Below are positions 1 through 11,002 of a DNA stretch of 38,619 bases, one piece after another. How positions within the stretch are numbered: the stretch's first letter is position 1; each line of letters begins with the position of its first letter. The notes beneath the pieces are model-generated. The model searched no databases and was not told the DNA's origin. It saw only the letters and a list, made by a program, of their open reading frames with translations. This DNA comes from Candidatus Brocadia sapporoensis (lineage in GTDB: Bacteria > Planctomycetota > Brocadiia > Brocadiales > Brocadiaceae): NCBI RefSeq assembly GCF_001753675.2, contig NZ_MJUW02000030.1:1-38619 (forward strand), given 5' to 3'. The position numbers and the translations under genes are program-made.

Positions 1-1648
1 CCTTTAGTATATAGGCTCCGTTCTTTAACTGACTTTGTGACGGATAGATTGAGCGGATAATTACCGGCAAATCCTGACGGGTGAGGACGAGCGCGGTTGG
101 CCCGTCTTTATGGTTGAGCGCCACGATCCAGGCAGCAGCCGTTTCTGTGGCGTCCGAAGGCCGTATCACCAGGAGATTAGGTATGGCGCGGAGAGATGAC
201 AAATGTTCGACCGGCTGGTGGGTAGGGCCGTCTTCTCCGACAAAAATGCTGTCGTGAGTAAACACATAGATCACCTGGATCTTCATCATCGCTGCAAGAC
301 GGATGGAAGGGCGCATATAATCAGAAAACATCAGGAATGTTGAGCCATAGGGAATAATGCCGCCATAAAGCGCCAATCCGCTTAACATTGCACCCATGGC
401 ATGCTCCCTGATTCCAAAATGGATGTTTTTTCCAGAGAACTGATTTTTTTCCAAGGAAGAGGAGTTTTTTATAGAGGTCTTTGTTGAAGGGCTGAGGTCT
501 GCAGAACCCCCCATAAAAGAGGGCACCCTCTGGGCAATCACTTGAATCATATCTCCCGACGCTGAACGGGTGGCAATAGATTCCTTTTTGATGGTTTTCA
601 GTAACTCAAGTTCCAAATCGCCAGGTATTTCTTTCTTAAAACAAGCATTCCACGCTTGAGATAGGGCGGGATCGTCTTTGACATGTCTCTTGAACAGTTC
701 TTGCCACTGTGTATACTCTTCTTTCAGCTCGGCAACACGACCCTGGCAGAGTTGCTTTACTTCGTCTGGAATATAAAATGCAGGGCTTTTAGGCCAACCA
801 AGATTTTCCTTTGTCAATTCTATCTCTTGTGCACCCAGCGGTTCACCATGAGCGGATGCCGTATCCTGCTTATTAGGACTTCCTTTGCCAATGTGTGTCC
901 TGGCAATGATCAGCGAAGGCCTCTCTCTTTCATTCCGTGCCGCTTCGATAGCCTCAACAATTTCATTATGATTGTGTCCGTCTATATGAAGCACCCGCCA
1001 GTTATAAGCTTCAAATCGTTTCCCAACATCCTCGGTAAAGGTAAGGGAGGTATTTCCTTCAATAGATATCCGGTTGCTGTCGTAAATATAGATAATATTG
1101 GACAGGCCGAGATGTCCTGCTAACGAAGCTGCTTCTGAAGTAATTCCTTCCATCAGATCCCCGTCACTCACTACCCCGTAAATGTGATGATCAATAAGCG
1201 TCCTGCCGTTTTTATTAAATCGTTCAGCCAGCACTCGTTCCGCCAGCGCCATTCCTACCCCGTTGGCAAATCCCTGACCCAATGGGCCGGTTGTAACCTC
1301 AACTCCCGGAGTATGCCCGTATTCCGGATGACCAGGGGTCTTACTCCCAAATTGACGGAACCGCTTAATTTCGTCCAGAGACAAATCGTACCCAAAGAGG
1401 TGCAGCAATGAATACTGCAACATGGAACCATGCCCTGCAGACAGGATAAAACGATCGCGATTGGGCCACTGCGGGTCTGTTGGATGAAACCGCAGGAATT
1501 GCATCCACAGGACAAAGGCTATATCGGCAAAACCCATGGGAAGGCCCGGATGGCCAGATTGCGCCTTTTCAATGGCATCCGCTGAGAGCATTCGTAAGGT
1601 GTTTACGGCCAGATTTATCTTCTGCTTATCTATTTTTTGTATTAGCAT
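1..1648 (-). CDS. tkt: Transketolase, C-terminus cut by window edge
   Basis: Transketolase moves two-carbon ketol units between sugar phosphates with thiamine diphosphate (TPP) and Mg2+, in the non-oxidative pentose phosphate pathway. About 549 codons are present of a family length near 660. The reading frame stays open to the window edge, so the C-terminal domain is missing. Seen in order: the N-terminal TPP-binding half with [13 protein letters not shown] and [10 protein letters not shown], then [19 protein letters not shown] (usual GDG reads SDG here) and [10 protein letters not shown] for Mg2+/TPP. The pyrimidine-binding half has [10 protein letters not shown], with the conserved catalytic Glu near residue 415, and [12 protein letters not shown]. 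The ATG at 1648 precedes the conserved N-terminus ([20 protein letters not shown]). Only 5 nt separate this start from the proC stop, so the two genes are probably co-transcribed. Identity is very secure. Confidence 0.96.
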   Translation of the reverse strand, partial: MLIQKIDKQKINLAVNTLRMLSADAIEKAQSGHPGLPMGFADIAFVLWMQFLRFHPTDPQWPNRDRFILSAGHGSMLQYSLLHLFGYDLSLDEIKRFRQFGSKTPGHPEYGHTPGVEVTTGPLGQGFANGVGMALAERVLAERFNKNGRTLIDHHIYGVVSDGDLMEGITSEAASLAGHLGLSNIIYIYDSNRISIEGNTSLTFTEDVGKRFEAYNWRVLHIDGHNHNEIVEAIEAARNERERPSLIIARTHIGKGSPNKQDTASAHGEPLGAQEIELTKENLGWPKSPAFYIPDEVKQLCQGRVAELKEEYTQWQELFKRHVKDDPALSQAWNACFKKEIPGDLELELLKTIKKESIATRSASGDMIQVIAQRVPSFMGGSADLSPSTKTSIKNSSSLEKNQFSGKNIHFGIREHAMGAMLSGLALYGGIIPYGSTFLMFSDYMRPSIRLAAMMKIQVIYVFTHDSIFVGEDGPTHQPVEHLSSLRAIPNLLVIRPSDATETAAAWIVALNHKDGPTALVLTRQDLPVIIRSIYPSQSQLKNGAYILK

Positions 1649-1653
1649 GCAAG

Positions 1654-2463
1654 TTATTCTCCTAATTCCTTTGATTTTAACGTAGCCGCTTCAACAGCAT
1701 TGATGACAGCCGAGCGGAAGCCACTATCTTCTAGTTTGCTTAGTCCTTCAATCGTCGTACCACCTGGTGAGGTCACGGCATCCTTTAACTGTGCTGGATG
1801 CTGTCCCGTTTCCAAAAGCATCTTTGCAGCCCCCAAAACGGTTTGCGCTGCAAGGATGGTGGCTATATCCCTGGGCAGTCCCATTTTGACACCTCCGTCA
1901 GATAACGCCTCGATAAACATGTAAACGTATGCAGGCCCACTTCCACTCAGTCCTGTCACGGCATCCAAATATTTTTCGTCCATATGGAAAACCTTCCCGA
2001 CGGAGTTAAATATAGTAGACACCAATTGCCCGTCCTTTTGGGTGGCATGCAAGCCCAGAGCAAATGCCGTCGCTGATAGACCTACCAAACAAGGGGTATT
2101 AGGCATTACCCGAATAACGCGAACACCGGATTGCAGTCTCGATTCAATGCACTGTATCGGAATGCCCGCTGCAATCGATACCACTAAATGTCGTTGGGTA
2201 ATGCTGTTTTTTAAATCGGCAAGTATCTCGTTCACCATCTGTGGTTTTACCGCCAGGATAATAATATCAGCAAAGGAGGCTACGTCTTTATTGTTTTGCG
2301 TAGTTTGTATACCAATCTCCTGGCTTAATAATTTGCATCGTTCAGCCAAAACGTCGCTTGCAATTATACGGCTAGCTTCACTCAGCCTGGAATTAACCAT
2401 GCTTTTACAAAGCGCCTCCCCCATCTTCCCGCAGCCAATAAACCCTATCTTTTCTTGCAACAT
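1654..2463 (-). CDS. proC: Pyrroline-5-carboxylate reductase
   Basis: ProC reduces 1-pyrroline-5-carboxylate to proline with NAD(P)H, the last step of proline synthesis. Starting at ATG 2463 gives 269 residues, the normal family length. It begins directly with the Rossmann motif [12 protein letters not shown], and the C-terminal signature is present ([14 protein letters not shown], then [14 protein letters not shown]). The frame is open further upstream, to ATGs at 2508, 2535 and 2565, but those extensions are basic and unlike the family. No clear Shine-Dalgarno precedes 2463; the best one nearby (AGGAG at 2528-2532) sits in front of a short upstream ORF. proC lies immediately before tkt on the same strand. 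proA is about 2.4 kb away on the other strand, and proB is not in the window. Confidence 0.95.
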   Translation of the reverse strand: MLQEKIGFIGCGKMGEALCKSMVNSRLSEASRIIASDVLAERCKLLSQEIGIQTTQNNKDVASFADIIILAVKPQMVNEILADLKNSITQRHLVVSIAAGIPIQCIESRLQSGVRVIRVMPNTPCLVGLSATAFALGLHATQKDGQLVSTIFNSVGKVFHMDEKYLDAVTGLSGSGPAYVYMFIEALSDGGVKMGLPRDIATILAAQTVLGAAKMLLETGQHPAQLKDAVTSPGGTTIEGLSKLEDSGFRSAVINAVEAATLKSKELGE

Positions 2464-2480
2464 GACGGATATTTTCTTTT

Positions 2481-2522
2481 TCAAGGATAATTGATATGAA
2501 ATTTGCATCCATATCTTAGCAT
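2481..2522 (-). other. Possible 13-codon leader ORF ending Pro-stop before proC
   Basis: AGGAG (2532-2528) lies five nucleotides before ATG 2522. That ATG opens the peptide MLRYGCKFHINYP, which ends at TGA, 17 nt before the proC ATG. Its last sense codon is Pro (CCT). The ORF is in a different frame from proC. It could be a translated leader that couples or attenuates proC, or a chance short frame inside a longer proC N-terminus. The sequence alone cannot decide this. Confidence 0.3.
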
Positions 2523-2605
2523 TTTTACTCCTCATAATTCTATATCTTTTTGCTTCATGCTTCATTTTCCAGGATTATTCAACCAGAAGGAACAAAAACC
2601 ACGTT

Positions 2606-2674
2606 GTCGTTCCTGTGAAAACAAGCATCCAGTCTTTCGCTATTTTTCTGGATTTCCACGTGCGTGGGAATGAC
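2606..2674. repeat. Degenerate REP-like inverted pair
   Basis: Two roughly 27-bp halves face each other. The left begins GTCGTTCC and ends ATCCAG. The right begins CTGGATTTCCACG and ends GGGAATGAC. Both resemble the common intergenic palindrome of the form GTCATTCCCGC...GGGAATCCAG found in many bacterial genomes, here with several substitutions. It is probably a decayed REP/MITE copy. Confidence 0.5.
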
Positions 2675-2843
2675 ACAGGGGAACGGAATGTAACTTATTT
2701 AAGACGTTTGTTATATCATGCCTGCTAATCACCGTTTAAATTTTTCATCCATTCAATTTCCCTTAACGGTAAGGACAGGCGATTACCTTATTTGAGAGGT
2801 TCTAAAGGCATTCTTGTTTCTTATGTCAGGACCCTGTCATTAT

Positions 2844-2874
2844 CTTATGCTCAAAGGCAAGCCTTTCCCATAAG
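2844..2874. other. Two-tier hairpin upstream of eno
   Basis: Outer arms CTTATG/CATAAG and inner arms AAAGGC/GCCTTT enclose a 2-nt loop, with a small internal loop between the tiers. No T-run follows on either strand, so it is not an obvious terminator. It lies upstream of the eno promoter and may be a protein-binding dyad or repeat remnant. Confidence 0.35.
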
Positions 2875-2964
2875 CCAGATATCTGCTACGTTAAGACTTT
2901 CCGTCCAGAAAATGGTTTCACTCGGGAATAGCAGATAATATCAGTCATTTTTTCAAGAATCTGG

Positions 2965-2993
2965 TTGACAAGTCACTGGAAATTTACTATAAA
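2965..2993 (+). promoter_or_regulatory. Sigma-70 promoter for eno
   Basis: TTGACA (2965-2970), a 17-bp spacer and TATAAA (2988-2993) form an almost perfect housekeeping promoter. Transcription would start near position 3000, giving a leader of about 60 nt before the enolase start at 3061. Confidence 0.8.
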
Positions 2994-3051
2994 ACTCATG
3001 TTTTTAATGCTTTAAAACCCACCTTAAATTAAAATCATACATATAATATAG

Positions 3052-4901
<1,850 letters not shown>

Positions 4902-6369
4902 ACATGCAAAGATTGCGTCACGATCCATTGCCTCAGCAAATACCGCAGTAAAAAACACCGCACTTCAATATATTGCAGAAGGTATTCTTTCCTCAACCTC
5001 TGCGATCAAGGCAGAAAATGAAAAGGATGTCTTGGCGGCTCAAAAAGCCGGGCTTTCTGAGGCTATGATCGACCGGCTTCGGCTCACTGACAGCCGTATC
5101 GGGGGTATGGCTGAAGGCGTCAGACAAATCATTCATCTTGCCGACCCTGTCGGTGAACTTCTGTGGGGACATACCCGTCCAAATGGGTTACAAATTCAGA
5201 AAGTACGGGTACCCATCGGCGTTATTGCCATTATCTATGAATCCCGCCCCAATGTTACAGCCGACGCGGCATCCTTATGTTTAAAGGCGGGAAATACCGT
5301 CATTCTGCGCGGCGGGAAAGAATCGATTCATTCAAATATTGCAATTTATAAAATTCTCACATCTGCTTTGGAAAGAGCAGGACTGGACACACGGGGTATC
5401 CAGCTTATCGAACTTATAGACCGTGAGGCTATCGACTACTTGTTGAACGCAGATCAATATATAGATGTTGTTATTCCCCGCGGTGGTGAGGCGCTTATTC
5501 GCACGGTTGTAGAAAAATCTACCATACCGGTTATTAAGCATTACAAAGGAGTGTGTCACACCTATGTAGACGAATATGCTGATCTCACCATGGCTGAAGA
5601 GATTTGTTTTAACGCAAAGGTACAACGCCCCGCCACCTGTAATGCTATGGAAACGATGCTGGTACATGAAAAGATCGCGCAAAGGTTTTTACCAGTCGTG
5701 ACAAATAAATTGAGAAGTTCAGGCGTAGAAATACGGGGTTGTGATAAGACCGGTAAAATCGCGGGTAATATGAAACATGCCGTAGAAGACGATTATTATC
5801 AGGAATACCTTGACCTGATCTTAAATATAAAGGTAGTAAAAACCCTGGATGAAGCCATTAGCCATATTGCCACGTATGGATCAAATCATTCTGATGCCAT
5901 CGTCACCGACAATGTCAATTCCGCCATGAAATTTACGCGGGAGGTTGATTCGGCAGCCGTGTACGTCAATGCCTCCACACGTTTCACTGACGGTTACGAA
6001 TTTGGCATGGGCGCAGAAATTGGCATCAGCACTGACAAGCTTCACGCCCGAGGCCCCATGGGACTTGAAGAACTTACCACATACAAATTCGTAGTTTTTG
6101 GAAATGGACAGCTAAGGAAATAAGATTGGGGAAAATCTTACCGATTGTCCACAAGTTTATGCCCACAATCATTGCTGTCCAAAATTGAATTTTCACCGCT
6201 TTGGCACTGATTCTCTCAAAGATCCTTATCGTGAGAGTCTGTTTGAGAATCTTAAAAAAACGGTTCAACCAGCCATTTCAACTTTCTTCTTATCATTCAT
6301 ATAAATTTTTAGTAGAATTTTAAAAATGAAAACCATATTCGAAAACCTCATTGAGTAAAGGTGTTAATC

Positions 6370-8430
6370 ATGGAAGAGCATGTCATGCCTTTAAATGACC
6401 TGCGCCTGAGCGAACAGGAGCGTCTGACTCGCAAAGACTATTTGGACTTTACAGAAAGAGATGCAACCCTGTTGAAAGAGTTAAACGGCCTTATCCATCG
6501 GCATGCTGACGATATCATAAGCAATTTCTTCCGTCATCTCCTCCGGTTCGAAAAAACCAGGGTATTTTTAGCCGATGGAGACACGATGAAAAAGGTTAAA
6601 CGCACGCAAAAGGAATATCTCCTGATGTTAACTGAGGGGAATTATGGCGAGAAATACTTTACGCATCGTTTAAATGTGGGAAAAACTCACGATCGCATCG
6701 ATCTGCATCCCAATTGGTATATCGGCGCATACTGCTTATATCACAGACTGATCTTTCCTCTTATCATTGAAAACTATAAAGACCAGCCGGACAAGATGAC
6801 AGACTATCTCCTCGTGATGGATAAGATCATGAACCTGGATATGCAACTGGCAATAGACGCCTACATTCACAGTTACCACGCAGCACTTGAAGAAAAGATA
6901 AGACTTACCGAGACACAAAACAGAAAGATAGAAGCCGCCAACAGGTCCAAGAGTGAGTTTCTCGCCAACATGTCACATGAACTGCGGACTCCATTAAATG
7001 CAATCATTGGTTTTTCTGAAGTGCTTAGGGATAATCTGTGCGGTGTTTTAAATGAAGAACAGACGGAGTTCGTTATTGATATTCACAGCAGTGGCCAACA
7101 TCTGTTGCAGATGATCAATGATATTTTGGATCTTTCAAAAGTAGAATCCGGTAAACTGGAATTAAAATATGAAGAATTTGAGATAGGCAAGGCTATAGAA
7201 GCCGTCTTAATAACTCTGAAAGGGCTTGCAAACAAAAAGTCACTTACTATAGAAACCATAATCCACAATCCATGTGACCGGCTCGTTGCAGACCTTACCA
7301 AATTCAAACAAATGTTATATAATCTGCTTTCCAATGCTATTAAATTTACTCCGGAAAAGGGAAATATTACTCTCCATACGACATCACTGAAAAGAGAAAA
7401 AGATTTTATTGAAATTAAAGTTATGGATACAGGCATCGGGATAGCTCCCGAAGATTACTCAAAAATTTTCGTGGAATTTTCACAGGTCGACAGTTCTCAC
7501 TCGCGCAAATACGAAGGAACAGGATTGGGTCTTGCCCTCACGAAGAAATTAGTTGAAATGCATGGTGGCAAAATAGGCTTTGAAAGCAAAGTGGGTGTTG
7601 GCAGTACCTTTTATTTCATCCTGCCGGTAAATACAAATGCCCAAGTTGAAAAAGAGAGTGCCCATTTATCTGAAAAACCGGTAAACCGGGGGACTATTCT
7701 GGTAGTAGAAGATGACCCTAAGACGAGCGAACTATTATGTGTTTTTTTAAACAAATCAGGATACCAGACAATTACCGCCTTCGATGGTGAAGAAGCCTTG
7801 CTAAAGGCAAGGCAATTTAAACCTTCTGCTATTACCCTGGACATAATGCTCCCCAAAAAAGACGGATGGGAAGTATTAAAAGAACTGAAGGAGGATACCG
7901 AGGTTAAAGATATTCCTGTACTGGTAATTTCTCTTGTAGATAATAAAGATATCGGTTTTGGGTTGGGTGCAACAGATTATCTCAGCAAACCGGTAAGCAG
8001 GAATGATCTCTTGTCAAAACTCTCCTCATACGGATTTCTCCCCAAAACCAATAACTTATACACGAAGGTATTGATTGTTGACGATGATCATAAATCGGTA
8101 GAATTACTCAACACCATCCTCCGTGCTGAAGGATATGATGTTTTAACGGCTTCAGGAGGAAGAGAAGGAATCGAAAAGGCTTTTCACCATAAGCCTGACC
8201 TGATCCTTTTAGACCTGATGATGCCGGAAGTCAGTGGATTTGACGTTGTGGATAAATTAAGAATGTCACCGGAGACTAACACAATTCCCATTATCGTGGT
8301 TACTTCAAAGGATCTGACACCGTCAGATAAGGAAAAGTTAAATCACTGCGTTTCATTAGTGGTAAAAAAGGGGATGTATTCCAACGAACGATTCCTGAGC
8401 GACATTGCCGCCTTAAGAAAACATTTATAA
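6370..8430 (+). CDS. Globin-coupled hybrid histidine kinase with two receiver domains
   Basis: A soluble hybrid sensor kinase of about 686 residues. Residues 15-175 match the protoglobin/globin-coupled sensor fold: the VGKTHDRIDLHPNWYIGAY stretch carries the likely proximal heme His (His107). HisKA follows (SEFLANMSHELRTPLN, His203), then HATPase_c (NLLSNAIKFTPEKG, DTGIGI, GTGLGLALTKKL). Two receiver domains follow, with phospho-acceptors Asp491 (TLDIMLPKKDG) and Asp615 (LLDLMMPEVSG). No membrane segment or DNA-binding domain is seen, so output would go through phosphotransfer. A GTG at 6361 is in frame, but it lies inside the AAAGGTG Shine-Dalgarno that best serves ATG 6370. Globin sensors bind O2, CO or NO. 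The ligand here cannot be read from sequence. The gene converges on the 7TM kinase with a 26-nt gap. Confidence 0.9.
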   Translation: MEEHVMPLNDLRLSEQERLTRKDYLDFTERDATLLKELNGLIHRHADDIISNFFRHLLRFEKTRVFLADGDTMKKVKRTQKEYLLMLTEGNYGEKYFTHRLNVGKTHDRIDLHPNWYIGAYCLYHRLIFPLIIENYKDQPDKMTDYLLVMDKIMNLDMQLAIDAYIHSYHAALEEKIRLTETQNRKIEAANRSKSEFLANMSHELRTPLNAIIGFSEVLRDNLCGVLNEEQTEFVIDIHSSGQHLLQMINDILDLSKVESGKLELKYEEFEIGKAIEAVLITLKGLANKKSLTIETIIHNPCDRLVADLTKFKQMLYNLLSNAIKFTPEKGNITLHTTSLKREKDFIEIKVMDTGIGIAPEDYSKIFVEFSQVDSSHSRKYEGTGLGLALTKKLVEMHGGKIGFESKVGVGSTFYFILPVNTNAQVEKESAHLSEKPVNRGTILVVEDDPKTSELLCVFLNKSGYQTITAFDGEEALLKARQFKPSAITLDIMLPKKDGWEVLKELKEDTEVKDIPVLVISLVDNKDIGFGLGATDYLSKPVSRNDLLSKLSSYGFLPKTNNLYTKVLIVDDDHKSVELLNTILRAEGYDVLTASGGREGIEKAFHHKPDLILLDLMMPEVSGFDVVDKLRMSPETNTIPIIVVTSKDLTPSDKEKLNHCVSLVVKKGMYSNERFLSDIAALRKHL

Positions 8431-8456
8431 AGTCGGAAGGAATCTCCCGTTCTTCT

Positions 8457-10997
8457 CTATCGATGAAACACAATATTTGAAGGAACTATGCTATTTAATG
8501 GCAAAATGACATAAAAATCTGTTCCTCTCCCTTCTTCGCTTTCCATATAGATACATCCCTTATGATCCTTTATTATTCGATAGACAACAGCAAGACCAAG
8601 CCCTGTTCCCTTGTCTTTATTCGTAAAGAATGGTTCAAAGATGTGTGCAATTTTTCCCTTAGGAACCCCCATGCCATTATCTGAGACCTTTATCACAAAA
8701 TATTGTTTTCCCGTTTGCTCTGATTGAGAAGGATCAAACGTGAAAAATATACTCTCGGAATTTATTTTTGCCATTTTTCTGAATTCAGAAACCGTGTCTA
8801 TGATTTGAGTGTTCACCTGAATACAGCCGTTTTCCGGTAGTGCGTCAAGACTATTTTGCATAATATTAATGAGCACCTGCCTTATTTTATCCTCATCTGC
8901 AACTAGCTGACATCTTTGCTCCTCTAATGTCGCGGTTATCTCCGCACCTTTATTTGCAGCCGTATGTTTGAGCAGATTTATGGTGTCCATTATACAACCA
9001 TGAGGGTCTATACTCCGTATAACAGAATTAGAAGGTTTTGCCAAATTTAGCATATCTTCAATAATTCTGTTGATCCTTCCGATTTCCTTTAAGGCAATCT
9101 CACGGAAGTTCGTATGGAACTCAACATCATCTCTTTTGTAAGGGAGGAGTTGAAAATAGGTATTTATGGCTACCAGGGGATTTTTTATTTCATGGGCAAT
9201 ATTAGAAGCGAGAGTGCCAAGATATGCAAGCCGGTCGGCATGTTGTTTTTCCATCTGCAGCAATTTCAGTTCCGTCAAATCGGTCAGAATTATGAGTGCG
9301 CCGAGCTTTTCTCCGGCCTCAGTTTTTAGCTGTGTTATGGTCACGCTGCACGGAACTTTTTTTTCGTCTCTCTCGATGAACGTTTCGATATCACGATAGT
9401 CTACATTATTCTTTAGGGTATGACGCAGCAAATGATGGGTGTCTTTATTAAGAGCACTGAGCGTAGTCCCGTTAGAACCGGTACTTTCTAAGCCAAGGAT
9501 AATTTTTGCCTCACTATTGATCAGCGTGACTTCCTCATGAATATCTACAGCAATTACCCCACATTTTAAACTTTGAAGAATATTATCCCGATAGGTCTTG
9601 GCCTCATCCAGTCTTGAATAGAGGCGGGCATTATGAGCAGCCATCGCCAATTGGCCGGAAAATGCAAGAAACATCTGAATATCTTCCTGGGTAAAGACAC
9701 TCTTACTTACCTTCCTGCCCAGGAGGATTATGCCAAGGAGGTTGTTTTCCTGAAAAACCGGGACACAACTGTCTATGTCCATGGATGCCATGGTTTTTTC
9801 CAATACCTGGTCAAGCTCACTATGCGTAAAACGATTCAATTGTTCTTTCGAAAGAACGGTTCTCTTTTCGCGAAGCCACGTAACAACAGCATCATGGTTG
9901 AGGAAACACAACGTGTCTTCAGATACCAGATTGATAGCCGCTTTTAGGTGGTAATCTTTGGTTTTTTCATCCTTTATCAGTATTCCTATCTTCTGAATAC
10001 CGACAGAGTCATATAAATATTGGATGGCAAAGTGAAGGAGTCTGTTCAAATCATGGATAGAAGAAAACATCATCATAGAACCGCTCAGTATCTTCGGGTG
10101 GCTATACCTGGTATGGAAGAAATTGTTTTCAATAAAGTGTTGAATTGATTCTCTGGCAATCACAAAGGTTAAGACCATTACCATTATGGATACTACGTTA
10201 GTTACGGTCTCTTTGTACTCTGATACCGGGAGTATTCTGCTCATGACGAGTCCAACTGTAAAATAGATTATACTGAGAATGACGGAGAGAGCGGCATAAA
10301 CAGTGCTGCGTTTAATCACTACGCTGATATCCATGAGATGATACTTTGCGATAGCGTAAGCGACAGTAATCGGAATAGGAACGGCTACGAGCGGGACAAA
10401 TACTTCAGCCTGCCACAGACCTAATATTGGCATGACAAAATTGGTAATGATTCCCAGAAATACGGACATTGCCACCCCGAAGTATAAATACTGGACCTGC
10501 AATCTCTTTATCCCGTAAAAGCAGACACTTTTCCTGTAAAGGGTATATAATGAATATGCCATGCAGGTAATAAAATAAAGCCAAAATATGGGAAATAACG
10601 GACTGTATTTAGCCTGAGGAAATCGTTCTACAAAGGACACGGACTCGACGATATGGGAAGAAAATAAAACGAGGAGAATGCTTATGACAAAAAAGGATAT
10701 GCTGTAATAACGATCAATAGATCTTTCCGTCCGGTCAGGAAAAACAGTCGAAAAAGAAAAAAAGGAAGATGGAATGAAGACGGCGGCACAAAAAACGAGT
10801 CTGAGTCTGAAGGTAGCAAATGCGGGATCTGTTGTCTGGAGCAAAAAATAAATAAAGAATATCCACACGGCCACGGCTTGCGCAAAAACGCAAAATCGCT
10901 TGTTAATGATGTTTGTTGGATTTCTCAGAAGTACAAAGATTCCGATCCCAGCAATCAGCAGAAAAAGGAAAATGAACATTGCCTGACTTATGAGCAT
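8457..10997 (-). CDS. 7TM-GAF-PAS sensor histidine kinase
   Basis: A membrane histidine kinase of 846 residues. The first ~290 residues carry about eight hydrophobic helices resembling the HisKA_7TM sensing domain. A GAF domain follows (about 310-465), then a PAS domain (about 470-585, starting LQSLKCGVIAVDIHEEVTLIN). The NtrB-type HisKA box is LGTLASNIAHEIKNPLVAIN with phospho-His602. HATPase_c is at about 700-835 (NIMQNSLDALPENG, VSDNGMGVPKG, GTGLGLAVVYRII). It is the last gene of a run read right to left: sigma-54 regulator, radical SAM, ketosynthase, this kinase. Its ATG is 5 nt from the ketosynthase stop, with AGGA upstream. It is therefore the likely partner of the regulator at 14127-15506. 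The domain layout resembles PrsK-type kinases, but no PEP-CTERM or exosortase gene is present. Confidence 0.9.
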   Translation of the reverse strand: MLISQAMFIFLFLLIAGIGIFVLLRNPTNIINKRFCVFAQAVAVWIFFIYFLLQTTDPAFATFRLRLVFCAAVFIPSSFFSFSTVFPDRTERSIDRYYSISFFVISILLVLFSSHIVESVSFVERFPQAKYSPLFPIFWLYFITCMAYSLYTLYRKSVCFYGIKRLQVQYLYFGVAMSVFLGIITNFVMPILGLWQAEVFVPLVAVPIPITVAYAIAKYHLMDISVVIKRSTVYAALSVILSIIYFTVGLVMSRILPVSEYKETVTNVVSIMVMVLTFVIARESIQHFIENNFFHTRYSHPKILSGSMMMFSSIHDLNRLLHFAIQYLYDSVGIQKIGILIKDEKTKDYHLKAAINLVSEDTLCFLNHDAVVTWLREKRTVLSKEQLNRFTHSELDQVLEKTMASMDIDSCVPVFQENNLLGIILLGRKVSKSVFTQEDIQMFLAFSGQLAMAAHNARLYSRLDEAKTYRDNILQSLKCGVIAVDIHEEVTLINSEAKIILGLESTGSNGTTLSALNKDTHHLLRHTLKNNVDYRDIETFIERDEKKVPCSVTITQLKTEAGEKLGALIILTDLTELKLLQMEKQHADRLAYLGTLASNIAHEIKNPLVAINTYFQLLPYKRDDVEFHTNFREIALKEIGRINRIIEDMLNLAKPSNSVIRSIDPHGCIMDTINLLKHTAANKGAEITATLEEQRCQLVADEDKIRQVLINIMQNSLDALPENGCIQVNTQIIDTVSEFRKMAKINSESIFFTFDPSQSEQTGKQYFVIKVSDNGMGVPKGKIAHIFEPFFTNKDKGTGLGLAVVYRIIKDHKGCIYMESEEGRGTDFYVILPLNSIVPSNIVFHR

Positions 10998-11002
10998 GTC
11001 TT

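Noticed and set aside
683-1123. 146-codon plus-strand frame
   Set aside because: Antisense to the transketolase, whose motifs run through the same bases on the minus strand.
6124-6369. Inverted repeats (GATTCTC...GAGAATC) between proA and the hybrid kinase
   Set aside because: Considered as a terminator, but the stem is interrupted and no T-run follows on either strand.
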